60,000 bases of DNA from Takakia lepidozioides (Eukaryota; Streptophyta; Takakiopsida; Takakiales; Takakiaceae), in the NCBI GenBank assembly GCA_030704615.1, contig CM060734.1:32196042-32256041 (forward strand). The letters run 5' to 3'. Positions within the stretch are counted from its first letter, which is position 1. Each line of letters begins with the position of its first letter. Positions 12,939 through 25,962 of this stretch are shown here, in pieces. The position numbers were made by a program, and so were the translations under genes. Below the pieces are notes generated by a model. That model did no database searches. It was not told where the DNA came from and was given only the letters and a program-made list of their open reading frames with translations.

Positions 12939-13438
12939 NNNNNNNNNNNNNNNNNNNNNNNNNNNNNNNNNNNNNNNNNNNNNNNNNNNNNNNNNNNNNN
13001 NNNNNNNNNNNNNNNNNNNNNNNNNNNNNNNNNNNNNNNNNNNNNNNNNNNNNNNNNNNNNNNNNNNNNNNNNNNNNNNNNNNNNNNNNNNNNNNNNNNN
13101 NNNNNNNNNNNNNNNNNNNNNNNNNNNNNNNNNNNNNNNNNNNNNNNNNNNNNNNNNNNNNNNNNNNNNNNNNNNNNNNNNNNNNNNNNNNNNNNNNNNN
13201 NNNNNNNNNNNNNNNNNNNNNNNNNNNNNNNNNNNNNNNNNNNNNNNNNNNNNNNNNNNNNNNNNNNNNNNNNNNNNNNNNNNNNNNNNNNNNNNNNNNN
13301 NNNNNNNNNNNNNNNNNNNNNNNNNNNNNNNNNNNNNNNNNNNNNNNNNNNNNNNNNNNNNNNNNNNNNNNNNNNNNNNNNNNNNNNNNNNNNNNNNNNN
13401 NNNNNNNNNNNNNNNNNNNNNNNNNNNNNNNNNNNNNN
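12939..13438. other. Assembly gap, 500 N
   Basis: There are exactly 500 unknown bases, a conventional scaffold-gap size, so true length and content are unknown. Open frames running through it are artefacts. Missing OPR exons could lie here or beyond. Confidence 0.98.
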
Positions 13439-14110
13439 TAGGTTGCCGTGGAGGCGAGACCGGCTACCATGGCTCGGCACTGCTGGTGTCGGGCTACACC
13501 CCGTAGGTCTACCGGACATAACCGAGGTGGTGGTGGGCTACGGCGGGCGACAGGCCTGTCCAGGACAAGTTAAACGCTGCCATGTAGGCAAATGCCTCCT
13601 AACCTCGGTTATGTTATAAAGGGGAAGGCCTCGAGGGGAGGGGGTTCCTGGATTTAAGGGCACTAGGCGCACTTAGGCTGAGGGCGGTAGCCCGAGGCTG
13701 TGCCCGAAAATCCATGAACCCCTGACCCGAGTGGCCTTCCTCTGCATAAAGCACGTGAAGATCTAGCGGTGCATTCCACCGTTGCGTATTGCCCTCCCTC
13801 GTCAATCGAGCTATTCTGCTCTAGGAGGAGCAGATAACAAAGAGAAAAATCCCAAAGTGCTTTATGAAGTAGAAGGAGGGAGCACCAGCCCACATATCTT
13901 ACTTCTATGCTAGCATATATCAATTGAAACACCATTGCCCTCCCTCCCCATTGGGCTCTCCAATCCTCTCCCTTTTTTCTACCTTCAGGGATAGCTCTTA
14001 TTCAGAATTTTTTTTTTTAATTTTAATTTTTAGTCCAACTCTTTTTTATTTTCTTACCTCTTATAACAGGAAGGTGGACACCTTCATGACACACCAGACG
14101 GTGGTTTGAA
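13439..14110. other. GC-rich then T-rich intergenic sequence
   Basis: No gene was recognised. It holds a G-rich patch (13620-13650) and a T-rich tract (14010-14060). Confidence 0.4.
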
Positions 14111-14117
14111 CCCACAA

Positions 14118-14312
14118 CCCAGAATTATACAATCGTAATAGTGATAATATTACTAATACAATATAATACTATAATATAATAATATATTACGATAGATAGA
14201 TATATACAGTATAATATATTGTAGTGTATATAATGTACTATATAATATTAATACTAATACATTACAGTAGTATATTAGTATATATTATTAAACAGTATAT
14301 AATATAATAGTG
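14118..14312. repeat. AT-rich TATAATA-type microsatellite
   Basis: About 200 bp consist almost only of A and T in variants of TATAATA/ATAATATA (for example tataatactataatataataa). It lies downstream of the OPR exons and could be in an intron of that gene or at the point where the gene is broken. Confidence 0.8.
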
Positions 14313-15740
<1,428 letters not shown>

Positions 15741-16660
15741 GGATGTTACCTGTCTGGAGGAATAAAATATGTAAGGCGATTGCAGATAACAATCCTCGCT
15801 CTTAGACACACACACAGGTCTACACACACACTCTCGAATAAAACATACATAAGGTCCAAGAATCCACTACACTGAAAACTTGCAGGTGATCCTCTTGCAA
15901 CCTCAGCACACCGGAACTGCGGCTCAGTATTCTTTCAGTCGGTCTTTCAGGACTGTGTGTAGAGGAAAGCTCCAGTTCACATATACAGCACGACACAAAG
16001 TAACCAAATTCTAGGAGACACCAGTGTACTTCTCCCACCTGAATCTTCGCGTTTGTAGTGTGGAGTTTCGACGGTAACTCAATCCGGGCCAAAAGGCGAG
16101 TGCGTAGCTGTGCGTAGCTGTGCGTTCATGACTCTTGCGCTCTCTTCGGTCCCATTGACAGGAACAAACACAATCGCCTTTTCTCTGTGCGAGCACCAAT
16201 TTGTTTCAGTGCCTAGGCTAGTTTGAGACTACCAAACCGCGCACCTCAGATACCAATCTCTCTCTTTCTTGGAGCAGTAGGCTCTGCAGAAATGCTGTCA
16301 GCTCGATTGTCTTTCTCTTCGACTATAGTTTGTGAACTGGCTGGACGTCAAACTCCCTTAGACTTTCTTCGTCTTTTTCTGTTGAACACCGACCAGCCTC
16401 CTCCTCGTTTCTCCCTGCCGCGCGGCGAGGTGCAGAACGAGACGAGGAATTGGCTGTTGCTCTGCAAAGCACCGCAGCAATAAAGTCGAAGCAGACGGTG
16501 CACAGACGACGCTATTTGTACCTTCGTACGCACGATGATACGATAGCGAATTTATACGTACCTACTCTACCTTGTGAGTACCTGTATACGATGCATTCTG
16601 TTTCTGGCCGGACGACCGCCGCCTTCATACATTCAACCTACCCTACGGGTATCCTTGTAA
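15741..16660. other. Upstream region of the OPR gene
   Basis: It probably contains the 5' UTR, a UTR intron (donor near 16034, GATTCAG|gtggga) and the promoter. A short CA-rich stretch (15810-15832) and several open frames occur without recognisable domains. Confidence 0.35.
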
Positions 16661-19154
16661 CATAGTAGGGTTTTATGTATTATTTTTATCTATTTTTAAA
16701 TTAAATGAACAGGGGACCATTTTTTTTCCTTTTTTCTTAGAACCATTACTTAATTGCATTTATCTGAGACAGCCTAGGGGGACAAAAAAAAAGGGAGAGA
16801 GAAAGAAAAAAGAAAAGCATGTTGGGCTTGATGGTATAAAAGGTGTGCAAGGGGACAGCCACGGGACAGTTGTCCGGGACCGTCCTGGCGGGCATAGTAG
16901 GTGGGACTGCTTGAGTCCTGCCACATTTATATTTACGTACCTAGCCTATATAACACTGCGCTGCATGGCTTTTGTAATTAATTATATGTGGGCATTCAAT
17001 GGTGGGGAGTCGGGACAGCGTGGGACCTTGTTTTGAGCGTGCGAACAGCAAGTGACGAAGTTGCGCCGAAGGGAGGGTTCGGGGAACGTGGGGAATGTAT
17101 GTGGCCGCTTTCACACGGAGGGGCCGCTCGACATTTTGGAGGGTCGTGTTGCCGGTGCGAATAGGGGTAGGGATTCGGGAACAGGTTTGGCGATACCGGC
17201 GCTGGACAAGAAAGGAACCTGCACTATTCCACGTTTGGCCTGTCCTGACAAATCACAGCTCCACGCTTGGCAACTGTTTTGCCTTAATAGCCGGATTCCT
17301 TGGGAAATTTGTCAGCATTACGAACGTGGCACGTTATGCTGATGCACGTCATGGCATGGGGGCGGATGACATCACAGATGAGGAGGAGAACCCGGCTTCA
17401 ACGTCCGGGGAGAACCGGCAGCCAGTTACATGCTAGCCGACTGAATTCCAGAATTTCCGAATGAAATATAAAACCTCAGGAAATGGATCCGAGGGAAAAA
17501 ATGGCCGAAGTGGAAATCAACCGGGGGCCCTACTTTTAGGAAGGATATTTGCCTTTCCATTTCATTACAGACAGGAAATCTGCCTTAGTTGGCAAGGCCT
17601 GGACGGATTCCGGCCCTTCTTATATTACAAAAAATGGAAATGGCCGTCGAAGTCCACCACATGGCAGAAATCCAACGTGCCAGGCCGGGTTACATCCAAG
17701 GAAGGGCGTTTAGGTGAAAAAATATTGAACTCAAAGAGGGCGGGCCCGCGGGCAAACCCTACTAAGTCTGGACGTTGCTCTCGCAGCCCCAGCCCCACGC
17801 CTGCTTGCACTCGCTGCCTGCTATCACAGCTCAGCTCACCTGTCCACGCGGGTTCAATTCTTGGCCTCCATGTGGTTTGAAGGCATTGAGAGGTCCAACT
17901 TCTATAAGGGTACAATGTTCTTCACTTGTTTGAATTGCTTAAAACTGGTTGTGATTATTTATTATTATTATTATTTACTTATTGTTGTGCATTTGACACT
18001 TGTGTTGTCAACCGATTGATATTTATAAGGGCCGGATTTATAGCTGAACACAAAATAAATCATTCGGAATATTACCGGTTGTAAAGAATTTATCTCGGAA
18101 ATTGACCGGGTATAGTTACCACTAAGGGGCAGCAACCGACTGCCCAACCCACTTAGCCGATTGCTGCTGGGAATCAGCGGCTACTGGCTGGTTCAACTGA
18201 AATTATTTCCCGGACGCTGCCCGGCTTATCCATTAAGCCTAGAGAGAGAGAGAGCCTAGTCTTTAGAGGGTTGATGGACCCGCAAGGGATAGAGCCATAG
18301 TGGATACATCTTTAGGGAGAGAACTAGGCTTATCCATTAAGCCTAGTCTATGGAGGGTTGACGGGAATGATTCATGAAGCCCTAGAAAAAGTATAAAACA
18401 ACAACCACAAAATCACCAAAGGATAGAGCCTCTTGTGGCAGAGCCGTTTGTTTTGCATAAAGGGGAGGTAGCCCTTGGAGTTTTATTGATGATTATTGGA
18501 GGGAAAAAAATTAAAACCTTTACATGCCCCAAGGCTGCCATAAGGCTGCCATTCTTTTAGTGGCGAATAATCGCCAAATTTCGACCTCACATAAAATGAA
18601 ATACTCTGTCGCAAATTCCCTGTTTCTCATGGATGAAATCGCCGGACTTCCCCAAATTAAAAAGAAATTATAGATGAATTCTCCAAACATGGATGAAAAT
18701 ATAGACGAGGGATTCTATCCAAATTTCAGTGGATGAGTATAATATACGGCTATTTCCTGCAAAACTCAGTATCCATCCACCCAGTGTATTTTCCAATTTC
18801 AAAAAACAAATCGCTGCTGTTAAGTTGGGCCTAGTCTACTATACCATTATATAATGTATGAATAGTACTGTGGAAAGGGCGTCTCCGACTGGGGATTTTG
18901 CTGTGTTTTGCTCTAAAGAATTAGTGGAAACGTGTCAAAGGGTGGGGTAGGGTAGGACATGTGGGGGTGTCTCTAGGGTCTTCTGGAAGGCCCCACCATC
19001 GCCTTCTGGAAGTCTCCAGCCCGCCCAAGCTTATATATAAGGGGGTGCTCCCCTCACTACTATACATATATAGTAACTATTTTAGTTAGTATTTAGGGGC
19101 AGGCTGCTAGCTTCCATGGGCACTCCCAATCACCCCAACTTTTTCAAAGACCCC
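16661..19154. other. Intergenic, no gene recognised
   Basis: It holds A/T-rich and GA-rich low-complexity sequence (16780-16820 and GA repeats at 18240-18254). The longest open frames (17052-17342, 17095-17436, 17461-17880) have no known domain. The 17095-17436 frame ends in an acidic stretch (DDITDEEENPASTSGENR) and could be a transposon remnant, which I cannot show. Confidence 0.35.
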
Positions 19155-19177
19155 GGGGGGGGGGGGGGGGGGGGGGG
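19155..19177 (+). repeat. Poly-G tract of about 23 bases
   Basis: An unbroken G run is followed by TGGGGG. Such a run can form a G-quadruplex and is prone to length error in sequencing. Confidence 0.9.
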
Positions 19178-19292
19178 TGGGGGTTTTAAATAGAGTATTC
19201 TTGAAGGGCACACCCCATTGCGTCCAAAAATCACGTTCCTTCGCCAAGGGGCGATCAGGTTTTGCGCCGCCTACCACATATATTGTATTTCT

Positions 19293-20392
19293 CAGTGTTG
19301 TACTGGTATGTCCATTTTGGCATACCCGACTGGTCCTTGTAGGTCCAACTTGGCTGTTGGGTCGAACTGGTAGGGCCCGGGGTAGATTAGGACTCGCGGG
19401 GGTAGGTTATAGGATGGGTATGGGTATTTCAAATTTTGAGATATCCTGGTCCTAGGCATGGGTGTGACAAAAACTCAAATGATATATTGGGCATGTACGA
19501 TGGTATGGTTATATTTTTAATGGATCCTGGTATCTTCGACAATTACATTATATATTATGGTATTTGAAGGTTAACTTCATGTTATTTCTACATGTCATTT
19601 ATATTTAAACCCACAAACCCCTGTTGTTATTTATAAATTTATATTTTTGATACATGGTTATATTATTGTGATACATGTTGTAGTGGTTGGGATACATGAT
19701 GCCAGCGGCTCAAATCAGTGATGCCAGCGGCTGGGAGCCAAAAGATATAGCGCTATTTTTTACAAAGTTGCACAAATGTGAATGAGAATAAGCACAAAAA
19801 AAATGTATCATTACACATACCGATGCTAGCTTGGGTTCATCAATCCTCAATACTCAATCCTCAAAATAGTTCATACCAGTGTTGGTCTGGTATCTAAGTT
19901 TCGCCGATACCCGGCTCTCTCCTAACCTAACCTACAGTTCTCTGTTCCGTAACCATTTGTAGTACCCTACCAGAAGGTTCTTGAGTTCCCCGACGGCCCC
20001 CCAAACCCTACCAGGCGGCGGTTCGGGTTCTCCTTTCCCCAGCCCCTACCACAGCTCGACACGTCGCTGCAGGTCTGATGGGGTATCATATTAATATGCA
20101 CATATGCAACCTTTTTTGGTCTTGGGGTGGTTGTTTAATTGCAAGTGCGATTACAGCCGTAGTGGAGGCAAAATCTAGCTGATATTATATACCAGGGTTG
20201 ATATGTCCATGCTATTATCTTCACCCTGATATTCATACCATCTGGAGGTTTTTGAATACCTATACTTATACTTATACCTTCCTGGACCTTCACCTTACCT
20301 ACCTAGGACCATACCAGCCTGAAGAAAGAAGGGGCCTCTCAAGACCAGGACCTAGGCTGGTATATTATAATTCCAATACCAGTACAACAGTG
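19293..20392. mobile_element. Non-autonomous hAT-type element C (candidate)
   Basis: The left end CAGTGTTGTACTGGTAT at 19293 is matched by its reverse complement at 20376-20392 (16 of 17 bases). The flanking 8-mers GTATTTCT (19285-19292) and GTATGTAT (20393-20400) agree at 6 of 8 positions, which would fit an old hAT 8-bp target duplication. A second related end, CAGTGTTGGTCTGGTATC, starts at 19877 inside it, suggesting nesting. There is no transposase. Confidence 0.55.
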
Positions 20393-22265
20393 GTATGTAT
20401 GACTTGTCAATATGTAAACAGATTAACCCCTAAACGACGAGGCGACCTGAATCACGTCGCTCCGATTTTTCATCCATTTGCAGCGGGTGTGGATGATGTT
20501 GGATGAAGGCGAGCTCTGAATGAAAAATCAATCCCCCAAAATTCTCTACGCGATGGGCTTTATAGCGCCCCCAAAGAGTAAATATTCTGGCGTCAGCTAT
20601 TTTTGCAAGCATTGGCTTCATTTATGGCCATGAGGCCTACAGGACGATCAACGCCCAGCCCACACACGGGGCAGGGAAGCGGGTTTGAAGCCTGAACCAA
20701 CCCTGCTCAAAATCCTCATTCTCCTCACTCTCACTAGCCATCACAAGCCAAGCCCACCTACCCACCAATCCTAACCTACACTAGGCCCTACCAGTTGGAC
20801 CCAAGAGCCAAGATAGACCTACCATGACCAGTCTGGTATGTTAAAATAGACGGGGACGCAATGATAGGTGTACTTGCTCAAGCTACTCTTTCAAAGTAAC
20901 CTCGTCGCGAAGGCTTTCGACACTGCGTCGGAAGGGGGAGAAGAACATACCGGAGTTGCACTGGTATCAGTTTTAGGACATACTAGACTGGTCCTGATAC
21001 CAGACGTATCACAAAACTTTTATACCGATCTGGTCTATTTAATAACAGATATATTTTTTTTTCCAGGTACTAGTATGAGTATGAATATCATGACCACAAT
21101 ACCAGCTGGTATAAGATATCAATTGTGGTATCATTCCGAAGCCATCATTGAATAACAAGTTTATCAAATAGCAAGTATCAAGTGAAAACAAATACAATAC
21201 AACAAATATATATATATACATAAGTACAAATACGTAGGCATATATCCAAAATTAGTATAGTGCACATACCACACTAGTGCACTCAGTGCCACCCTGATGA
21301 TTATGGGGTCAAATCCTGCTATCTTTACGGCTGTGGTATGTTCCAATGTTGGACTGGTATATAGGGTCTCGCGGGGTATCAACGATATTGAATAACTTAA
21401 CCGACCCGGCTGGTATTGGCTAGAGAGAGAGAGGACTCCATACGGAGCCGGCGTAAGGCGTGCACTTCGCATCGCAGCTACTCCCCCCTTTCGAGAGTGG
21501 GCCCTATAGGTATTGGCTATTGTAATACTAGGGTTAATAACCGAACATGCTGGTATTGGCAATTCCAATACTAGGGTTAATAACCAAACCGGCTGGAATA
21601 AAATTGAGGAATAAAATTGGGGGCAATTTCTTTGTGGGGTGATTGGAGTGTCCGTGGAGCACTAACCCCTTTTGAAGGGGAGATTCCATCTTGGGGTGAT
21701 TCTTTTGCATGGTGATGAGAGATTGGCTAGTAGTTGCTTGCTTGTGGTGTTTTGGCACCAACGGAGGAGATTGGATAGAAAATGAGCATACTCACACCAA
21801 TGTGAGCATGCTTACGCGACCAAACTATAATATTCAATAGATTCCTGAAATATCCTGAGAATATACTACAACGAAACACAAATACGCTCACACAACAGAA
21901 ACTGCGAAACTACTTCAAAATTTGTGCTCACACAAAGCTATCTTCGTTCGGTTTTTTTTTTTTTGTTTGTTTCACCAATGAAACTCATTGTTCCTGCATG
22001 AGTACAAATTTTGAAATAGTTTCACTGGCGAAATATGGCTGTTTAGAAAATTATAAAATTAAAACAATATTTCGCTAGTAAATATTTGTGTTCTACAAAG
22101 GGTTTTAGCTAACAATACTTATAAACCATGTAATTGACCCTTTTAACTTAGCAATACCTTATATCCGTATATGACTTGCATTTCCGTTTGCAAACATATC
22201 ACCCTATAACCGTGCATCATGCTCAAGCTTGTTTTTTTTTTGCTCGCGCTCTGCTCACTAGCCTG
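20393..22265. other. Region of CTGGTAT-rich transposon remnants
   Basis: No gene was recognised. It has further copies of the same terminal motif (TTGCACTGGTATC near 20955; CAATGTTGGACTGGTAT at 21344) and many short ATACCAG/CTGGTAT inverted motifs, consistent with degraded members of the element C/A family. Partners for these ends were not found. Confidence 0.4.
21503..21597 (+). repeat. Two-copy tandem repeat of about 43 bp
   Basis: Two adjacent units share AATACTAGGGTTAATAACC followed by an Aaccggctgg-like end and TGGTATTGGC. A partial third copy precedes them near 21390-21420. Confidence 0.7.
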
Positions 22266-22273
22266 GTACCAAC

Positions 22274-22964
22274 CAGTGTTGTACTGATATTGAATTTTTA
22301 ACATACCAGCCAGGTCCGGGGCTTGATTTTTTTTTAAATGTGAACACTGGTATGGCCCTAGGTATTGCAGAACAAGGATTTCTGAAATACAATTCTGGTA
22401 TAAGTGTTGCTTTTTGCAAAGAACCAATGTGGTATCAATAGTAGGGTTTCGAATTGTGCAATATCAGGCAGATATCAACCCGGGGATGAAGTTTATTCTC
22501 ACGACAGATAGGCTGAATTCCATGTGACATCAAGGGTTTCCAATACATACACAGGCATACCCAGCCACGATTTGTCCATTGCCACTGCAATCCTTGGTGT
22601 AATCACAGCTGCAATTACACAACCACCCCAAATCTAACAAATTTGTCACACTAACTGCAATCTGCCGCCCAAAGGTTCCCTCTACACAGCCGTCACCCTT
22701 CCGTAGAATGTGTGTTAGCATATTGCAAGATCCCACCCAGGATTGAAGAAGGAAATCGGGGTCTTTGAAACTGGTATCGCGCTCTGCATTCACGAGAGGT
22801 ATCAATATGAGTATGGTAGGGTGGCTGCCCGAAATCAGGTAACACTTGGTCTATCCTAGGTATTGCGGCCGTCACCTACCCGCCTAGTAGGTTCTCTCCA
22901 GTTCTCTCATACCATGTTGATACCCACTATTGATACCTACTATTCATACTCGGGTTAAACACTG
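22274..22964. mobile_element. Non-autonomous hAT-type element A (691 bp)
   Basis: It begins CAGTGTTGTACTGATATTG and ends in the complement of CAGTGTTTAACCC, so the outer 7 bases CAGTGTT are inverted repeats. It is flanked by the identical 8-mer GTACCAAC at 22266-22273 and 22965-22972. An 8-bp duplication and CAGTG ends are typical of hAT elements. The left end resembles that of element C. Internal open frames on the minus strand show no transposase, so it would need one in trans. Confidence 0.78.
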
Positions 22965-22972
22965 GTACCAAC

Positions 22973-23728
22973 CAGTGTTGGGCGGTTATTTATATTTTTT
23001 GCTAACATGCGGTTGCGGTTACATTGGAACTCAATATTGAAATAACCTAGTAGGCCGGTTCTTTCAATTTATTGACTTTCTAATAACCTGCCGGTTGTGG
23101 TTAAGAATGACATGTTTTTTTGGCCGGGTATCCATAAATCCGGTTATCATTTTCGCTATAATTGAGGGTTATACAACCGGTTATGTATATTTATTTACAA
23201 AGCAATATAGAATTATAGCTGAAATTTGTATCAATCATAAATATATTTTCAAGTCTGCATTAGTACAATAGAGCCGGCCTGTAGATATATTTTAGATATA
23301 CACATGCATCTAAAATTACTAAAAGAATGGGGCTCATCCATGGGGATTTCAAAAAATACAATGTCTTATCATAATGTTTCAATGTGTTTCAAAATATGAA
23401 GCCTGGCAAGCTCATTCACAAATTTAGCCAAGGACTCACATTAGGTTATTAGACCCAATATATATATTCATATATTAGACCACTCATTTTTTTTATTTTT
23501 TTTTCATAACCGTGCACTTAAAAAATACCCAACCGGTTGTCTACATCAATTTTTAAAATTTTGGCCTCCGCCGGTTACTATTGGGACCGGTTATTTGTAT
23601 GCCTACGTGACTCTGTCGGTTCCTAACAGGACCGGTTATTTCAAATTTTCATCTCCTGTGTTTATATATATAACCGGATAGATAACCAATTGTTATTAGA
23701 GACAAGATTAAATAACTGCCCAACATTG
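22973..23728. mobile_element. Non-autonomous hAT-type element B (756 bp)
   Basis: The terminal inverted repeats CAGTGTTGGGCGGTTATTTA and (right end, complement) CAATGTTGGGCAGTTATTTA match at 18 of 20 bases. The flanking 8-mers GTACCAAC at 22965-22972 and 23729-23736 are identical, and the left one is shared with element A. The interior is AT-rich with repeated CCGGTTAT/ATAACCGG motifs and no coding capacity. Confidence 0.88.
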
Positions 23729-24330
23729 GTACCAACCCCCCAAACTGAGAGGGCATAGTGTGGCGTAGTATTTATGATGCTAGTGTATTTTGAGGTTTCT
23801 ATTCATTGAAAGATGGTTCAAGTTTCAATGTACATTTTGAAAGGGAGCAACATGCAAAGCCCACCAAAGTAAAGGTTAAGGCGGGACAAGCCTTGAGCAA
23901 CCTCACCCTCCTTTATATACTCTCACGAGGCAGTGGTGCCCCACCTTTGCCCAACCCATGGTGGAGCCTTGTAGAAGGAGGGCCCCACGCCTCACATAAG
24001 TATCCTCCTTCTCAACCTTCTCCTCTACACATGGCCCACACATCTGCTGCCGTCCTAGTCCATTGACTGCTGAGTGCTCCACTTTTCTCTTTTTTGACTA
24101 TCAGATAAAATTTGGGACCCCTATTTGACTTTTTGTTTTTGTTTTTATTTTGACTTTTGACTTTGAGCCCTACTATCTCATGGAAGGGACAACTTGATAG
24201 CATTCCAACGGGCATAAAGTATAGGATAAAGAACCTGGGCAAGGGGGTTCACCAGTTTAAGCCCCCTATAGAGACGAGGGCGGAGCCCAAGTCTTAGGGG
24301 GCGAAAACTGGTGAATCCCCGCGCCCATGC

Positions 24331-24412
24331 CCCGTAACATACTCGCCAGCCTGGTGCGGGCGTTCCACTAGCCCTGTAACACACCCGCCAACCTAGCGCG
24401 GGCGTTCCCCGC
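24331..24412 (+). repeat. Two-copy direct repeat of about 42 bp
   Basis: Two units share GTAACA(T/C)AC(T/C)CGCCA followed by CCT..GCGCGGGCGTTCC. Confidence 0.7.
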
Positions 24413-24570
24413 TCCAACGCACTCCAGGTCCCAACGAGTTAGGATTCACCAATGTAAGCCCACGCAAAGAACAAGGGAAATATTTGAAGCGTTGTTTATG
24501 TTGCTATAGAATACACTGGAAATAAGCAAGCGGGTATGTCTTTATAGTCCCTTTGGAGGACTTTCCAGAT

Positions 24571-24607
24571 TATATTAGAGAGAAATCCAAATAACTGCCC
24601 AACACTG
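24571..24607. mobile_element. Orphan right end of an element B relative
   Basis: ATTAGAGAGAAATCC then AAATAACTGCCCAACACTG closely matches the right end of element B (23690-23728). No matching left end was found nearby, so this is a fragment. Confidence 0.6.
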
Positions 24608-25602
24608 GGGCAAACATCATACATCCATAGTCAAATAAAAAAAAATAGATACGCGGCTTTCACATGCCGTCTAGCTTAGAAAGGCCCAAGTGGGATGACT
24701 GTACAAATGGATAAAACTGTCCCCAAGAGGAGAAACGAAATGTCATAGAGTTAGATATATTGAGGAAAAAAAATCAAATGATCACCTAGTGCCTGAAGAA
24801 GATAAGACAACAAGAAAGAGGGTGGGTCAGAAAGTGTCGGGAGGCGAGATGAAGCGCAAGATGAAGCCGCTCGGACAACTAGATAGAGCTTGAGCTTTTT
24901 GTAAAGCAACATAAATTTGTTGTCTAAAGAAAGCTACAAGAACGGAGACGTTTGGGCTTTCAACGCTTTTGTTTTCCGATGCGCAATGGGCACATGTGCG
25001 ATGGAAGTTGTTCAACTGATGATGCAAACAACCGAAAGATACCATCTACTAGGCTTTTCAGCAAGTGCTAGTCCGTAGGTTTTCCCTTAAAAGGAAAATA
25101 TCATGGAGCAAATCCTGCCTGGGAGGAGAAAGTTACCTCTTTTTAGGCCTAACGACAGGCTCATTAGACACCAGCCAAGAAGGGACTCTAGACAAAAGAA
25201 TAGTTGAGCGACATATCATGGGTAACCCTTGGTTCTCACAACCCACTCTTTTGCTACAGATTCTCTTGGCTCCATCTTCTTGGCCTCTTCTCTCCCTTTC
25301 TCTATGGTTTTGTTAAATGGCTGGTAGGTTACTTGGGAACAAATAAGAGTATGGAGGATAGAGAATGGTGTGAAGGAGAGAGGGCTCGGACAAGAGACGG
25401 CATGGCAAACGGTGTAGATTACTGATCATAGGCCTAGATTCAAGATAGGATATTGGATCCTAAGTTATCATTGAGTTTAGTTCTCACCTAGTCCTTGTAG
25501 AAAAATAAGCCTGGGTTCCAACTCGCTATTCCAACTCAATGTTTGTCATCCGTCTGAGGAGGATTGATTCATGTTGTCCCTAATAGCATTGTCCTTAATT
25601 TG

Positions 25603-25925
25603 TTTGTACTAAATCAAGTCAAGCCGGCAGAACAATAGTAAAGACGACAATTTTTTAGCAGAAACCAGATTTTGTTACTCATGTCTAGGAATACAATGCT
25701 CACTCTACTAGTATACCAACTGATTGCTGCCACTTCAGATGTCCAACCCAAAAGCTGCAACCAAGCAATCTACTACTCACGCAAGCTCATGTTGAGCAAC
25801 TTACAAACTACCTGCAAAATATGCTAATCACATAGCAGCATCAAAAAAAAAAAGATAGTGATACTCACAACCAGGCTATCTACTTGCTACAGCTAACTAA
25901 TTTGTTGGCGGATAAAAAAATGAGT
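25603..25925 (-). mobile_element. Ty1/copia 3' LTR, minus orientation
   Basis: The complement of this stretch matches 41164-41490 over most of its length, including CAATCAGTTGGTATACTAGT and CTTGACTTGATTTAG. It follows directly after the end of the copia polyprotein (WTIFLAE-stop near 25963), the expected place of a 3' LTR. Edges are approximate. Confidence 0.75.
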
Positions 25926-25962
25926 GGCCTTGTGGTTGGTTATAAGTAACTAGTGGGTAACT

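Larger units (their letters stand above)
23737..25602. other. Intergenic, no gene recognised
   Basis: Open frames (23806-24066, 24827-25045, 25065-25316) have no recognisable domain. The stretch contains the small repeats listed separately and flanks the copia LTR at its right end. Confidence 0.35.

Noticed and set aside
12867-13619. Open frames of 185-250 codons on both strands
   Set aside because: They run through the 500 N, which is unknown sequence.
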